64,000 nucleotides of DNA from Bacillota bacterium (lineage in GTDB: Bacteria; Bacillota; Clostridia; DSM-8532), in assembly GCA_023443745.1 (NCBI GenBank), contig JAEZTB010000030.1, forward strand, positions 253,898-317,897. Direction: 5' to 3'. The position numbers and the translations under genes are program-made. The notes under the pieces are model-generated. The model was not told the origin of the DNA, ran no database searches, and saw only the letters and a list, made by a program, of their open reading frames with translations. Every line of letters starts with the position of its first letter. Within the stretch, counting starts at the first letter, position 1. Below, piece after piece: positions 7,172 through 16,404 of the stretch.

Positions 7172-9466
7172 CTATTTTCGATAGTTTTGTACGATTACAA
7201 TGCCCGGGTCTACGGTCGAAATCAATTCCAACTCTTCTAAAGTAAGTGCTACCAATGTATCATTCCAATTTTTCAAATTCAATGCTGATGAATATGTCGT
7301 TAAATACTGGGCAATTACTTCACTTGGAGAGTTGATTCCATCGGATAAGTTCCATACTTCATTCACGCTTTTATCACCGGCGTTCAAGGTTACTGAGGCT
7401 AAGGAATTATATAATAACCGATTCTTGATTTGTTCTGAAAGCCATAAATTACCCCCAGACGGTATGTCATTATTCCCTGCATTTCGAGTGAAATTGACCC
7501 AAAAGTTCAAGCTGTTAAAATCAACTGCCGGGAAGTAGTGGTCCACCAGCGCTCTAAATTTCACGTTCAAATCAGAGTCAATGAGCTGATTTACATTTGT
7601 TCCCCACTGAAGCATCAGAAACGGCAGGTACCCCGTGTATGATTCGTAAAAAGGGTGAGTGTTCATATAGGGATTAATGGCTACCCCTTGTATTGGAAGA
7701 TTGTTCTTTTGGAAAAACGACAACATGGCATGGGGTGCAATTTCCCATAGATTCCTAGTCACTGAATCAATCGCAACCAAACTCGGTACAGATGAAACTG
7801 CTGAAGCTTTGTAATTATCTATTTGCTGCTGTAAAATGCCGCTTTCCCAATCCTTTAGTCTTTGGGAATCGGTTAGTTTATAATCATTAAAGTCCTTAAC
7901 TTTATAATTCAAATTGACAAGGTTTTGTACCTCTGATACTCCAGCAAAATTAAATCCAACATAAATATCGCCATTTGCAGTAGGACCAGGCTGAGCGCCA
8001 CCAGTCAGAACTTTTTTGACCAAGCTTTCTCCACCATTACCTACAGCACCAATAAATACGATATTTTTGACATTGTGATCTCTCAGGAATGAGAGATAGG
8101 CCGGAGGTAAGTCCAATAACTCGATCCAGGCAACTCCTTCATTTACAGACGCATCAGCACCATACATACTATAGACTGATAGCCCCTGTGATATAGAATA
8201 ATCATGAATATTCTTTATCTCTTGTACAGTATCAGCACTTACAAGAAAATGAGAAGGCAAAAAAGGTGCTTTTAACGCTCTGGATAGATACGGCGTACCA
8301 AAGCTTCCCGTACCAATGAGGACAGTGTCAAAATTTGTGTATCTCCCAAACTCCTCATTATAAAAATCTACCGTTTGCTGTACAGAATCTACTAAGAAAG
8401 AAGGAGTTGCATGGATTGATGTCAACATGCCACCGGTCGTATTCCACATTTGAGAAGTTCCTGCACCAAGTGATTCGCCTGCTTTCTCAATTGCCACTCC
8501 GGCACTCATATCTCCATCTAATTTATACACAGGCAATCCATTATAAAGCTCTTTGTCAATCGTAAAAACATATTTCTCCTGTGAATTCCTAATCCTAAAA
8601 AAGGTGTAATACGACTCCCATGCGCTCCCGTCAGAAAATTCATATTTCATATAGAGTGCATAGGATCCTTTTGTTAAATTATTTGGAATTGTCCAAATAG
8701 GAATGTTCTGACCATTAAACACCTCACCCGGCATAAGTGTGATATTGCTTCCAACCTGTTTTTCATACAATAAATGGTAAGGAGAGGTAAGCCCCATAAT
8801 CTTAGCCGTAACATTAGTTATATTATAGCTATGAATTTGTGATGCATTTTTAATTTTATAGGAGAGTTTAATTCCCTCGTTTGTTTGATAGGACGCTTTA
8901 TCCAATGTTGCAGATTCCATAACAATTTTGGGTGGCTCTGACATGGTGCTAACGGCATGCCCATATGCTTTAAAATCTGTCATATGGGCAATGCTGTATG
9001 CGGATCCATGTGTATAATTCACTCGAATATATCTTGCAGCAACGCTGACAGAGTAAGAATCACCAGCATCCGTTGCAATGCTGTTGCTTCCCTTAATGGC
9101 AATAGGTGTCCAATGTACACCGTCCAGGCTTCCTCGGATATAGTAGTGATAAAAACGAGTACCGTCCACATAATTCCGAATTACAATATTCGAAACATGA
9201 TGGGGACTTCCCAAATCGATTTGCCACCATGTGTTTTTGCGTTGATCCCCTATAACCGAGCTCCAATAACCATTGTTGCCGGGTTCAGAATCTACTGCGT
9301 ATTCAGGCCCATGGCCTGCTTCAGAATCAAGAGCTTGAACTGATTTTCCTTCACTAATTAAAGCTGCTTCGGCATTTGCATAGTTTTGTGTAAGAGGCAA
9401 AAAGACGATAGTCATGATCATAATAGTGAATAAAAGCTTACTCAACTTTGACATTATAGACCTCAT
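7172..9466 (-). CDS. Secreted protein with N-terminal F5/8 type C (discoidin) domain, catalytic role unknown
   Basis: 764 residues, start ATG 9466 with GGAGGG 8 nt upstream. There is a signal peptide (about 1-33, LLFTIMIMTIVFLPLTQNYANA). A discoidin/CBM32-like domain covers about 35-170 (YAVDSEPGNNGYWSSV, NTWWQIDLGSPHHVSNIVIRN split over adjacent strands, GSLDGVHWTPI), which typically binds carbohydrate. A beta-rich linker (180-290) and a ~470-residue C-terminal region follow, and I do not recognise that region. It is the last gene after Gfo/Idh and a sugar ABC transporter, suggesting an extracellular glycan-binding or glycan-cleaving protein. The C-terminal domain could be an undescribed glycosidase, but no catalytic motif is assigned. 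Confidence 0.7.
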   Translation of the reverse strand: MRSIMSKLSKLLFTIMIMTIVFLPLTQNYANAEAALISEGKSVQALDSEAGHGPEYAVDSEPGNNGYWSSVIGDQRKNTWWQIDLGSPHHVSNIVIRNYVDGTRFYHYYIRGSLDGVHWTPIAIKGSNSIATDAGDSYSVSVAARYIRVNYTHGSAYSIAHMTDFKAYGHAVSTMSEPPKIVMESATLDKASYQTNEGIKLSYKIKNASQIHSYNITNVTAKIMGLTSPYHLLYEKQVGSNITLMPGEVFNGQNIPIWTIPNNLTKGSYALYMKYEFSDGSAWESYYTFFRIRNSQEKYVFTIDKELYNGLPVYKLDGDMSAGVAIEKAGESLGAGTSQMWNTTGGMLTSIHATPSFLVDSVQQTVDFYNEEFGRYTNFDTVLIGTGSFGTPYLSRALKAPFLPSHFLVSADTVQEIKNIHDYSISQGLSVYSMYGADASVNEGVAWIELLDLPPAYLSFLRDHNVKNIVFIGAVGNGGESLVKKVLTGGAQPGPTANGDIYVGFNFAGVSEVQNLVNLNYKVKDFNDYKLTDSQRLKDWESGILQQQIDNYKASAVSSVPSLVAIDSVTRNLWEIAPHAMLSFFQKNNLPIQGVAINPYMNTHPFYESYTGYLPFLMLQWGTNVNQLIDSDLNVKFRALVDHYFPAVDFNSLNFWVNFTRNAGNNDIPSGGNLWLSEQIKNRLLYNSLASVTLNAGDKSVNEVWNLSDGINSPSEVIAQYLTTYSSALNLKNWNDTLVALTLEELELISTVDPGIVIVQNYRK

Positions 9467-9521
9467 ATTCTATCCCTCCATAAAAAACATCAATTTCATA
9501 CCTAACAGAAACAGATCCATT

Positions 9522-10787
9522 CTACTCACTCCGTATATTCTTCACATACTCCTGCATTTCAATGACGCGATGTTCAATACGTGATTGCTCAGCCGCAAAA
9601 GCAATTAAATGACTTTGAACCGACTGGGCAGCGGAAGTTTTGCTTTCTATACGGCCATCATTTTGAACCAGCTTGATAAAATCGCGAATCAGACCATAAT
9701 CACCGCCGCCATGACCAACATGTCCGCCATTATCGTCATAATGAATTTGTTCTACCTTTCCTGTACCAAAATGCAAAATTTCAATTTCGTTCTTTTCCAT
9801 TGCACCACGGATTTCTCCCTTGGTTCCCATGAGCTTGATGGTACGGTTGATATCTCTGGTGAACGCACACATTGTGAAGGCTACGGTAACCTCATTGGCA
9901 AATTCCATATTAACGACCTGATGATCAACTACATCGTTATCGCAATGATAGACACATCTGCCGTAAGGCCCCTCCTGCAATGCCTTATATCGGGCATCAT
10001 AACTCGAATCATCGCTTATGGCAGAAGTCGGCCATTCCAAACGATTGGTCAAATACAAGTTAGGAGCATAATAAGGGCAGCTGACTGACACCGGACACCC
10101 ATCCAGACAACGTTTTGGCGCACCTTCGGGTGCTTCGTCAGGCTTAAAATGACTCAAGGATCCAAATGAGGATACGCGTTTACACTCCGCATCCGCAAGC
10201 CAAAGCAAGATATCCATGTCATGACAGCATTTGGCCAGTATCATGGGACTTGATTCTTCCTTCCGGTTCCAATTACCCCGAACAAAGCTATGGGCCTGAT
10301 GCCAGTGACCTACATTCTCGTTATGCTGAATGGAAATCAGCCGGCCGATTGTCCCATCATCCAGTATGGACTTAATTGTTGCAAAGAATTTCGTATAGCG
10401 AAGCACGTGACATATAGACAAAATACGATTGGTTTGCGATGCAACATCCGCCATCTCAATACATTCCAGTGGATCAGGCGACATAGGCTTCTCCAATAAT
10501 ACATGATATCCTGCCCGCAGCGCTCGAAGCGTAGGTTCGTAATGCATTTTGTCCTGGGTACTTATCAACACTGCATCTGCCATCTTGGGAAGTGAAAGGA
10601 ACTCTTCCCAGCCAGTAAAGCATACATCATCGGTGAGTCCATGCTTTAGCTTAAATGCCTGTCTGCGTTGCTCATTGGGTTCTGCAACCGCGACAACCCG
10701 CAATTCATCCGGATGATCGAGTGCGTAAAGTAAATAATTATCTCCTCTGATTCCAGCTCCTATAATTGCAACACTAACTTGTTTCAT
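9522..10787 (-). CDS. Gfo/Idh/MocA-family oxidoreductase
   Basis: 421 residues. The N-terminal Rossmann fold has VAIIGAGIRGDNYLL (2-fold dinucleotide loop) and the family's LLEKPMSPDP (Lys of EKP, catalytic/NAD-contacting). The C-terminal alpha/beta domain includes CCHDMDILLWLA. Unusual for the family is a Cys-rich stretch (CLDGCPVSVSCPYYAPN and GRCVYHCDNDVV), shared with a subset of Gfo/Idh proteins of roughly 420 residues. It oxidises or reduces a sugar or sugar derivative with NAD(P). It is co-directional with the downstream discoidin-domain protein and upstream permeases (44 bp gap), so the substrate is probably what the ABC system imports. Confidence 0.9.
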   Translation of the reverse strand: MKQVSVAIIGAGIRGDNYLLYALDHPDELRVVAVAEPNEQRRQAFKLKHGLTDDVCFTGWEEFLSLPKMADAVLISTQDKMHYEPTLRALRAGYHVLLEKPMSPDPLECIEMADVASQTNRILSICHVLRYTKFFATIKSILDDGTIGRLISIQHNENVGHWHQAHSFVRGNWNRKEESSPMILAKCCHDMDILLWLADAECKRVSSFGSLSHFKPDEAPEGAPKRCLDGCPVSVSCPYYAPNLYLTNRLEWPTSAISDDSSYDARYKALQEGPYGRCVYHCDNDVVDHQVVNMEFANEVTVAFTMCAFTRDINRTIKLMGTKGEIRGAMEKNEIEILHFGTGKVEQIHYDDNGGHVGHGGGDYGLIRDFIKLVQNDGRIESKTSAAQSVQSHLIAFAAEQSRIEHRVIEMQEYVKNIRSE

Positions 10788-10831
10788 TCTTTATTCCATC
10801 TCCTTAAGTATGTATAAGTGGTTCAATAAGC

Positions 10832-11656
10832 TCATCCTTTAATCCCTGTTAAGGCGATACCTTCGATAAAATACTTTTGCAAGAACACAAACATCAAAAT
10901 CATCGGCAAAACTGCCATTAATGAGCCTGCCATCAATACGGGATAATTCGTCAGGTGTTCACCGCGAAGGAAGGCAAGCCCTGCAGCCAAAGTCAGCTTT
11001 TCAGGGGAATTGTTCACAATAAGTGGCCAAAGCAGGTCATTCCAGCTTGATAATATTGTGAAAATACCCACCGCTACAAGACCTGGAACTATCATGGGCA
11101 ACATAATCTGCCCATAGATCCGCAAATGATTGCAGCCATCAAGCGTGGCCGCCTCCTCGATTTCTTTTGGTAAGGTCATAAAAAACTGTCGCAGAAGAAA
11201 CGTTCCGAATGCACTGAATAAACCTGGAACGAACAATGCCTTAATCGAGTTAAGCCAGCCTAAATCAAGCATGATGAGATATTGCGGAATAATAAAGATT
11301 TGATATGGAATCATCAATACAGATAGGAACAACAGAAAAATAACATTCCGACCAGGAAAATCAATTCTTGCAAATGCATATGCAGCTAAGGAACATAACA
11401 ACAATTGTCCCAGCATTTTGGCTAACGCAACAAATAACGTATTCCAGAAAAAGGTTAGAAACGGCAAATTAGTCAGTGCCTCCTTATAGTTTGCCAAGCT
11501 AAAGGATGAAGGAATAATAACAGGAGGAGCTGCGGTCGATTCTGCCATCGTCTTAAAAGATGTCAGTATCATCCAAATAAATGGGAAAACCATCATGATT
11601 GCTCCTGCTATGAGGATTCCGTGTGTTAAATACTTTGCTGTCTTTACCCGATTCAT
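10832..11656 (-). CDS. Carbohydrate ABC transporter permease (MalG type)
   Basis: 274 residues with six predicted membrane segments. The EAA loop that contacts the ATPase is clear: EEAATLDGCNHLRIYGQIML (about 187-206). It is the inner-membrane permease of a CUT1-family sugar importer, paired with the MalF-type gene 18 bp upstream. No ATPase gene lies in the cluster, as is common in Bacillota, where a shared MsmX/MsiK-type ATPase serves many importers. Confidence 0.93.
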   Translation of the reverse strand: MNRVKTAKYLTHGILIAGAIMMVFPFIWMILTSFKTMAESTAAPPVIIPSSFSLANYKEALTNLPFLTFFWNTLFVALAKMLGQLLLCSLAAYAFARIDFPGRNVIFLLFLSVLMIPYQIFIIPQYLIMLDLGWLNSIKALFVPGLFSAFGTFLLRQFFMTLPKEIEEAATLDGCNHLRIYGQIMLPMIVPGLVAVGIFTILSSWNDLLWPLIVNNSPEKLTLAAGLAFLRGEHLTNYPVLMAGSLMAVLPMILMFVFLQKYFIEGIALTGIKG

Positions 11657-11674
11657 GGATTCACTCCTTCCTTC

Positions 11675-12562
11675 TCATTCATAATGCACCCATTTTTTCT
11701 GCAAACGAAATTGAATGATCGTAATTAAGAGAATGACGATAAACAAGAGCATGGCGACAGCAGAGGCATAGCCTTTGTCTCCTAACACAAAAGCATGCTT
11801 ATAAAATAAATAGACAACCGTCTGGGATGATTCCAATGCAGCACTTGCCGGCAGCATCATAAAGATTAAATCAAATACCTGGAACGCCCCAATCAATGAA
11901 TTAACCAACACAAAGAATATTGTCGGCGTAAGCAGCGGAAGTGTAATACGAAAAAACTTCGAAAATACGCTTGCACCATCGATGGAAGCGGCTTCATAGT
12001 AATGGGACGAGATCCCTTGAAGCCCGGACAACAGCAATATCATGTTGGAACCGATGGAACTCCAGATGGCCACGGCAATAACGCAATACAAGGCCAGATC
12101 AGGATTGGTCAGCCATTGAATGCGCTCTATTGAGAGTAAGCTGAGAATATAGTTAATGATGCCGTAATCAGCATTAAATATCCATCTCCACACCATGGCG
12201 ATTGCAGCCGCCATGGTTACAACAGGCAAATAATAAAGGGTTCGGTAAACCTTGATTCCCCTGATTTTTTGGTTAAGCAAGACAGCAATCACAATCGATA
12301 TTGCAATACTAATTGGAACGCTGATTACTGTATAAATCAAAGTATTTTTAAATGCCAACCATAGCTCTGTGTCTTGGAACATCCTGGTGAAATTATTCAT
12401 TCCGACCCATTTATATTTTCCGAAGGAACCCCATTTGGTCATACTAAAATAGATCGATTGCACCAAGGGCCAAATATAGAAAACTAACAACCCCAATGAG
12501 GTAGGTGCAATCATCGCATACGCCCAGCAGTAATCACTTCGCTTCATGCGGCTAATTCGCAT
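11675..12562 (-). CDS. Carbohydrate ABC transporter permease (MalF/UgpA type)
   Basis: 295 residues, six predicted membrane helices, EAA loop YEAASIDGASVFSKFFRITL (about 193-212). It forms the permease heterodimer with the MalG-type gene that follows after 18 bp. The binding-protein gene precedes it by 79 bp, and a stable hairpin lies in that gap (12597-12621). The start MRISRMKRSDYC has a basic cytoplasmic N-terminus as expected. Confidence 0.93.
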   Translation of the reverse strand: MRISRMKRSDYCWAYAMIAPTSLGLLVFYIWPLVQSIYFSMTKWGSFGKYKWVGMNNFTRMFQDTELWLAFKNTLIYTVISVPISIAISIVIAVLLNQKIRGIKVYRTLYYLPVVTMAAAIAMVWRWIFNADYGIINYILSLLSIERIQWLTNPDLALYCVIAVAIWSSIGSNMILLLSGLQGISSHYYEAASIDGASVFSKFFRITLPLLTPTIFFVLVNSLIGAFQVFDLIFMMLPASAALESSQTVVYLFYKHAFVLGDKGYASAVAMLLFIVILLITIIQFRLQKKWVHYE

Positions 12563-12596
12563 AGCGCTGCCCCCTTCAGTCTAAAAGTAGAGATCT

Positions 12597-12621
12597 CAAG
12601 GGTGGATGTTATCCACCCTTG
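12597..12621 (-). promoter_or_regulatory. Intercistronic hairpin after the binding-protein gene
   Basis: Arms CAAGGGTGGAT (12597-12607) and ATCCACCCTTG (12611-12621) are perfect 11-bp complements with a 3-nt loop. There is no U-run. In sugar ABC operons such stems reduce read-through or protect the upstream mRNA, giving excess binding protein over permease. That role is inferred from position. Confidence 0.6.
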
Positions 12622-12641
12622 CATCGTTCATTTATTCTGCA

Positions 12642-13955
12642 TCATTCCTCTTGAAGTGCATTGTTCATGAATTCAGTCAGTTCCTTTGCTGCATCCTCAA
12701 TGGTGATTTGCTCAGCCCATGCTTTGCTGAATAACTCCCACTCTTTATCTTGCCACTTGGCAGAATTTTGGGAGGAAGGCAACGGAACGGCATCCTGTGC
12801 TGCATCTATGTAAGATTTCAGATTGAAGTTTGGAGTGGACTTTATCCATGCTTCCTGTGACCCATTAAATGCTGGAATCATTGTACCCGAGGAACCTAAA
12901 ATCTCATGGGACTCCTTTGAGCTCATAAACTCGATAAACTTCCAGACCTCAGCAGGATGCTTGGTATTTGCAGACATAGCAACGCCGAGACCATGAATAA
13001 TTGTGGCTTTCTGCTTACCTTTGGGCAATACGGTAACATCCACGATATCCTTTATCGCATCATTTTTAGCAAACTGGGCTTGTATCCATGAACCGCCGTA
13101 GTACATCGCAGATTTACCGGATTCGAACATAGTCACACCAGGCGTTTCGCTTAGTTGGGCGGCAGTAGGCGAAATCTTCTGTGCAATCATGTCCGTCCAG
13201 AATTTCAAGCCCTCAATGGTCTCGGGTAAATCATAACCAGATTTTTTCTTGTCATCTGATATGACATAACCACCATTCTGATAAATGGTATTGTAATATC
13301 CGCCCTGACCCCATAAATCTGCCGTAAACCCGTAAATCCCGGCTGATGCATTCGTTAATTTGAGCGCGGCATCTTTAAATTTAGCCCAATCCCAACTTTC
13401 ATCGGGATACGCCATATTGGCTTCATCAAACAGTTTTTTGTTATACCATAAGCCGATCGTATCAAAATCAATTGGAATCGCATACGATTCATTATTATAA
13501 GTATAAAGATCGACCAGTGCTTTCGGATAATTGTTCATATCCAAACCGGATGCTTTAATCTGGCTGGATAGCGGCTGAATAACATCATTGGATGCATATT
13601 TAATGAAATTTGGTCCATTCATCCATAATATATCCGGCATTACGCCACCCGTTCCGGCAGCCTCCATCTTCATCCAATATTGCTCCCATGGCGTTAATTC
13701 AATTTTGACTTCAATGTTCGGATTTGCTTCGTTGAATTTTTTTATAACCGCATTATAGGCATCCACTCGGTTCGCGTCCCACAAACCAAATGTCAATGCC
13801 ACCTTCTCGCCTGATGGCGTGCTTGTACTGCTAGGTTGTTCGCTTGGTACCAGAGATTGATCAACTGGAGCTTGATCAACTGGAGCATTGTTTTTTGAGC
13901 ATCCTGTGGCAAATACAATCAACAACGCCAGTAAAATAGGTAAAACCTTTTTCAT
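12642..13955 (-). CDS. Extracellular sugar-binding lipoprotein of CUT1 ABC importer
   Basis: 437 residues. The lipoprotein signal peptide ends at LIVFATGCSKN (lipobox, Cys19), then a Ser/Pro/Gln linker, then a type 1 solute-binding fold (VALTFGLWD, LTPWEQYWMKMEAAGTGG, PDILWMNGPNF, AIPIDFDTIGLWYNKKLF). It delivers a carbohydrate to the two permeases downstream. As first gene of the operon it faces the divergent AraC gene; the 137-bp gap should carry the promoter the AraC protein controls. The ligand is unknown. Confidence 0.92.
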   Translation of the reverse strand: MKKVLPILLALLIVFATGCSKNNAPVDQAPVDQSLVPSEQPSSTSTPSGEKVALTFGLWDANRVDAYNAVIKKFNEANPNIEVKIELTPWEQYWMKMEAAGTGGVMPDILWMNGPNFIKYASNDVIQPLSSQIKASGLDMNNYPKALVDLYTYNNESYAIPIDFDTIGLWYNKKLFDEANMAYPDESWDWAKFKDAALKLTNASAGIYGFTADLWGQGGYYNTIYQNGGYVISDDKKKSGYDLPETIEGLKFWTDMIAQKISPTAAQLSETPGVTMFESGKSAMYYGGSWIQAQFAKNDAIKDIVDVTVLPKGKQKATIIHGLGVAMSANTKHPAEVWKFIEFMSSKESHEILGSSGTMIPAFNGSQEAWIKSTPNFNLKSYIDAAQDAVPLPSSQNSAKWQDKEWELFSKAWAEQITIEDAAKELTEFMNNALQEE

Positions 13956-14092
13956 CTTTAATTCCTCCTGATCCTTTCATAATTGAAGATCTTCCGCTTA
14001 TATGATACAATTTTTGCTATACTGCGTAAATGCGGTGATTTATGCTCTTTATGTCCAAATTTATCTTAATGGCTGGGATGGAGAAAACTGCT

Positions 14093-14965
14093 ATGGACGG
14101 GGCTATTAATGAATCTATCATTTATCAAAATCCGGCTTTATGTATCAAAATTTCTCGTTTTATCATAAATGATTGTAACTCTCAAATAAGCTGGCACTAT
14201 CATAAAGAAATTGAAGTTATTTTCGTCGAGCAAGGTCTGCATGAGTTGGAAACACAAGAGCGGGCTTATGAGCTTAAGTCCGGTGATATAGCCATCGTTG
14301 GCTCTTCTCAGTTACATCGGGCGCGCAATGCTTCCCATGAAGATATGATTTTTATCGTATTGCATGTTGATTTGCAGCCCTATTTTAATCCGGCTATGAT
14401 GATGTACTATAAAAGCTTTTCAGAGGTTCTGCATCCATTGGATTCGATGAATTATATTTTTTCTAATGAAGAGGCTAAGCATGAAATAGTGGATATTATA
14501 ACAAGTATTTATAGAGAAATCATTGATCAAAAAAAAGGTTATGAACTGGCGGTCAATATGCATATTCAGCGTTTCATGCTCTCTCTGCTGCGTTATGATT
14601 TAGAAAACAGACTGAAAACTCATGATAATCATGATGCAGAGTTCCTTCAGCCCATCATTAACTATGTCGAAACACACCTGTCAGATCGAATCAATATGCA
14701 GGAAGTATGCAGTCTTGTGGGAATGAGCTATACATACTTTTCAAAATTATTTAAACAAAAAACAGGCTTTTCTTTTACAGATTTCGTTAATCGTAAACGA
14801 ATCTCCGAAGCGGAACGGTTGCTTGTAACCGAAAACTGGCAAACACAAGAAATAGCTGAAGCGGTGGGAATCCAAAACATGACCCACTTCTATGAATTAT
14901 TCAAACGATATAACAAATGCACACCAAAGCAATATTTGGAGAGAATGCTGGCTAACAAAAATTGA
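14093..14965 (+). CDS. AraC-family regulator with cupin sensor domain
   Basis: 290 residues from ATG 14093 (GGAG 9 nt upstream); in-frame ATGs at 14042 and 14078 are alternatives with poorer sites. The N-terminal cupin (WHYHKEIEVIFVEQG...LKSGDIAIVGSSQLHRA) senses a small molecule. The C-terminal 100 residues hold two helix-turn-helix units (MQEVCSLVGMSYTYFSKLFK and TQEIAEAVGIQNMTHFYELF). It is divergent from the binding-protein gene and so is the likely regulator of the 7172-13955 carbohydrate operon. Confidence 0.9.
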   Translation: MDGAINESIIYQNPALCIKISRFIINDCNSQISWHYHKEIEVIFVEQGLHELETQERAYELKSGDIAIVGSSQLHRARNASHEDMIFIVLHVDLQPYFNPAMMMYYKSFSEVLHPLDSMNYIFSNEEAKHEIVDIITSIYREIIDQKKGYELAVNMHIQRFMLSLLRYDLENRLKTHDNHDAEFLQPIINYVETHLSDRINMQEVCSLVGMSYTYFSKLFKQKTGFSFTDFVNRKRISEAERLLVTENWQTQEIAEAVGIQNMTHFYELFKRYNKCTPKQYLERMLANKN

Positions 14966-15060
14966 AACCTAACATTTTCCCTAATGAAATTATCTCTTTG
15001 TTGCGACTCTTATACTTATTCCTTCAATTAGAATTGCTTGTAAACACTCCTTTCAAATTC

Positions 15061-15633
15061 TTATTTATTTATTTCCAGCCACATGACGCTGGTACTGTCA
15101 TGCTTCTCAATTTCCTGAAAGCCCTGCTCCCTGTACATATTAAGAGTACCTCTGTACTGCTTTTGAGATGCCTCTTTTAATTCAAAAGGTAGCGCCAAAA
15201 CCGCTTGATATCCTTGTGTCCTGAAATCCTTCACTGCCTGATGCAGTAATAGACGTGCAATACCCCTTCCCCTATACTCAGGGTGGATTACAAAGCAGAT
15301 AACACACCCTACCTTTTTATCCTTGATCAAATGTTCTATATCCTTTTCCAGTCGTACGAAACTGCGTGCGTCATTTGCGCTGCACCAGCCGATGCATTTA
15401 TCCCCATCGAAAGCCAGATATCCGCGCATACTCCCTTCTTTTATCCTTTGAATTGCTTCCTCCCGGTTTTTATCACCCGGCCTCTCCATCCAATCCTTCT
15501 GGGAACAGTCGGAGTAATAATACCGGCAATAGCAGGTTGCCCAATGAGAGGCATAGCTAAAGTCCAGCTTCGCAAGATATTCTGCAAAGGTATCCGCTAA
15601 TTCGGGCGTAAGAACTCTAATCATATAGTCCAT
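15061..15633 (-). CDS. GNAT-family N-acetyltransferase
   Basis: 190 residues from ATG 15633 (GGAG 6 nt upstream; an in-frame start at 15666 has no comparable site). The acetyl-CoA loop motif is VIHPEYRGRGIARLLLHQAV (R-G-x-G-x-A). The N-terminal half contains a Cys/Tyr/Trp-rich segment (WATCYCRYYY) seen in a clostridial GNAT subgroup. The acceptor is unknown. It appears monocistronic. Confidence 0.88.
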   Translation of the reverse strand: MDYMIRVLTPELADTFAEYLAKLDFSYASHWATCYCRYYYSDCSQKDWMERPGDKNREEAIQRIKEGSMRGYLAFDGDKCIGWCSANDARSFVRLEKDIEHLIKDKKVGCVICFVIHPEYRGRGIARLLLHQAVKDFRTQGYQAVLALPFELKEASQKQYRGTLNMYREQGFQEIEKHDSTSVMWLEINK

Positions 15634-15766
15634 GGCAATCTCCTTTTTATTTCGGCATATAATCATAAATATAACCTTTGGCTTTAGAATAATATGTACC
15701 GGTGAAAATGTAGGTAGTCCATTTTCCTTGCTGATTCAGAGAAAAAACGGGCAGACTGCAGGTTCG

Positions 15767-15919
15767 TTATAACAAAATTGTTTCAATCTGATATCTGGCA
15801 TTGTCATCTTTTAAAGAAAGCCATTCTACAAGCTGCGGGATTTCATCTTTAGTCACAATTTTTGACGCTTCCTGTATATCACTTTTATCAATTGATGCAA
15901 TCTTTTCTATTGAAATCAT
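15767..15919 (-). CDS. Small hypothetical protein, possibly truncated
   Basis: 50 residues from ATG 15919 (GGAGG 6 nt upstream), sequence rich in Ile/Glu/Asp with helical periodicity (KIASIDKSDIQEA, EIPQLVEWLSLKDDNARYQ). The final part looks like the beginning of a HEAT-like repeat that stops abruptly, so this may be the N-terminal remnant of a longer protein. It is divergent from arsR with about 150 bp between the starts. No function is assigned. Confidence 0.4.
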   Translation of the reverse strand: MISIEKIASIDKSDIQEASKIVTKDEIPQLVEWLSLKDDNARYQIETILL

Positions 15920-16004
15920 CTTTATCCTCCATTCATGCAGATATGAATTTACTATATCATGTGCGCTGTAAAAATATAAGCATACCGCCTTTTCATTTTT
16001 CATA

Positions 16005-16033
16005 TTGACACTTTTCGATTTGATACATACAAT
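16005..16033 (+). promoter_or_regulatory. Sigma-A promoter of arsR-hgcAB
   Basis: TTGACA (16005-16010), exactly 17 nt, then TACAAT (16028-16033), 36 nt upstream of the arsR ATG. This is a near-consensus housekeeping promoter. If ArsR is autoregulatory its operator should overlap here; no clear ArsR palindrome was identified by eye. Confidence 0.75.
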
Positions 16034-16068
16034 GGTCATATCGATGTTATTAGATTTGAGGTGCCAAT

Positions 16069-16404
16069 ATGGAAAACTATTTGGAGCGTACAAAAGTGTT
16101 CAAGGCGCTGGGTGACCCCAAAAGAGCTATGATTGTGGATATGCTCTCTTGCGGCGAGCTATGCGCCTGTATGATTTTAGAGAGGTTTGAGATGTCCCAA
16201 TCCACACTGTCCCACCATATGAAGCTCTTGTGTGAAAGTGGGCTTGTTAAGGGAACGGAAAAAGGTAAATGGACGTACTACTCGCTGGATACCGAAACGA
16301 TTAGCAAAACAATGCAATTTTTTGACACCATCACGACAGACAAGGTAAATTGCATCTGTAAGGAAAATACAGGCAGTTGCAAAGGATGTGATGAAAATGA
16401 GTAG
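16069..16404 (+). CDS. ArsR/SmtB-family metal(loid) repressor heading hgcAB
   Basis: 111 residues, GAGGTG 7 nt upstream of ATG. The winged helix includes MSQSTLSHHMKLLCESGLV as recognition helix. The ArsR-type metal site CxC is present as ELCACMI (Cys32, Cys34), with Cys28 nearby. The tail adds a second Cys cluster (Cys95, Cys97, Cys104, Cys107 in NCICKENTGSCKGCDE). It therefore probably senses a thiophilic metal(loid) such as As(III), Sb(III) or Hg(II) and releases the promoter at 16005-16033. Its 3' end overlaps hgcA by 14 nt, so the three genes form one transcript. ArsR-like regulators linked to hgcAB are known from mercury-methylating deltaproteobacteria. Confidence 0.92.
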   Translation: MENYLERTKVFKALGDPKRAMIVDMLSCGELCACMILERFEMSQSTLSHHMKLLCESGLVKGTEKGKWTYYSLDTETISKTMQFFDTITTDKVNCICKENTGSCKGCDENE

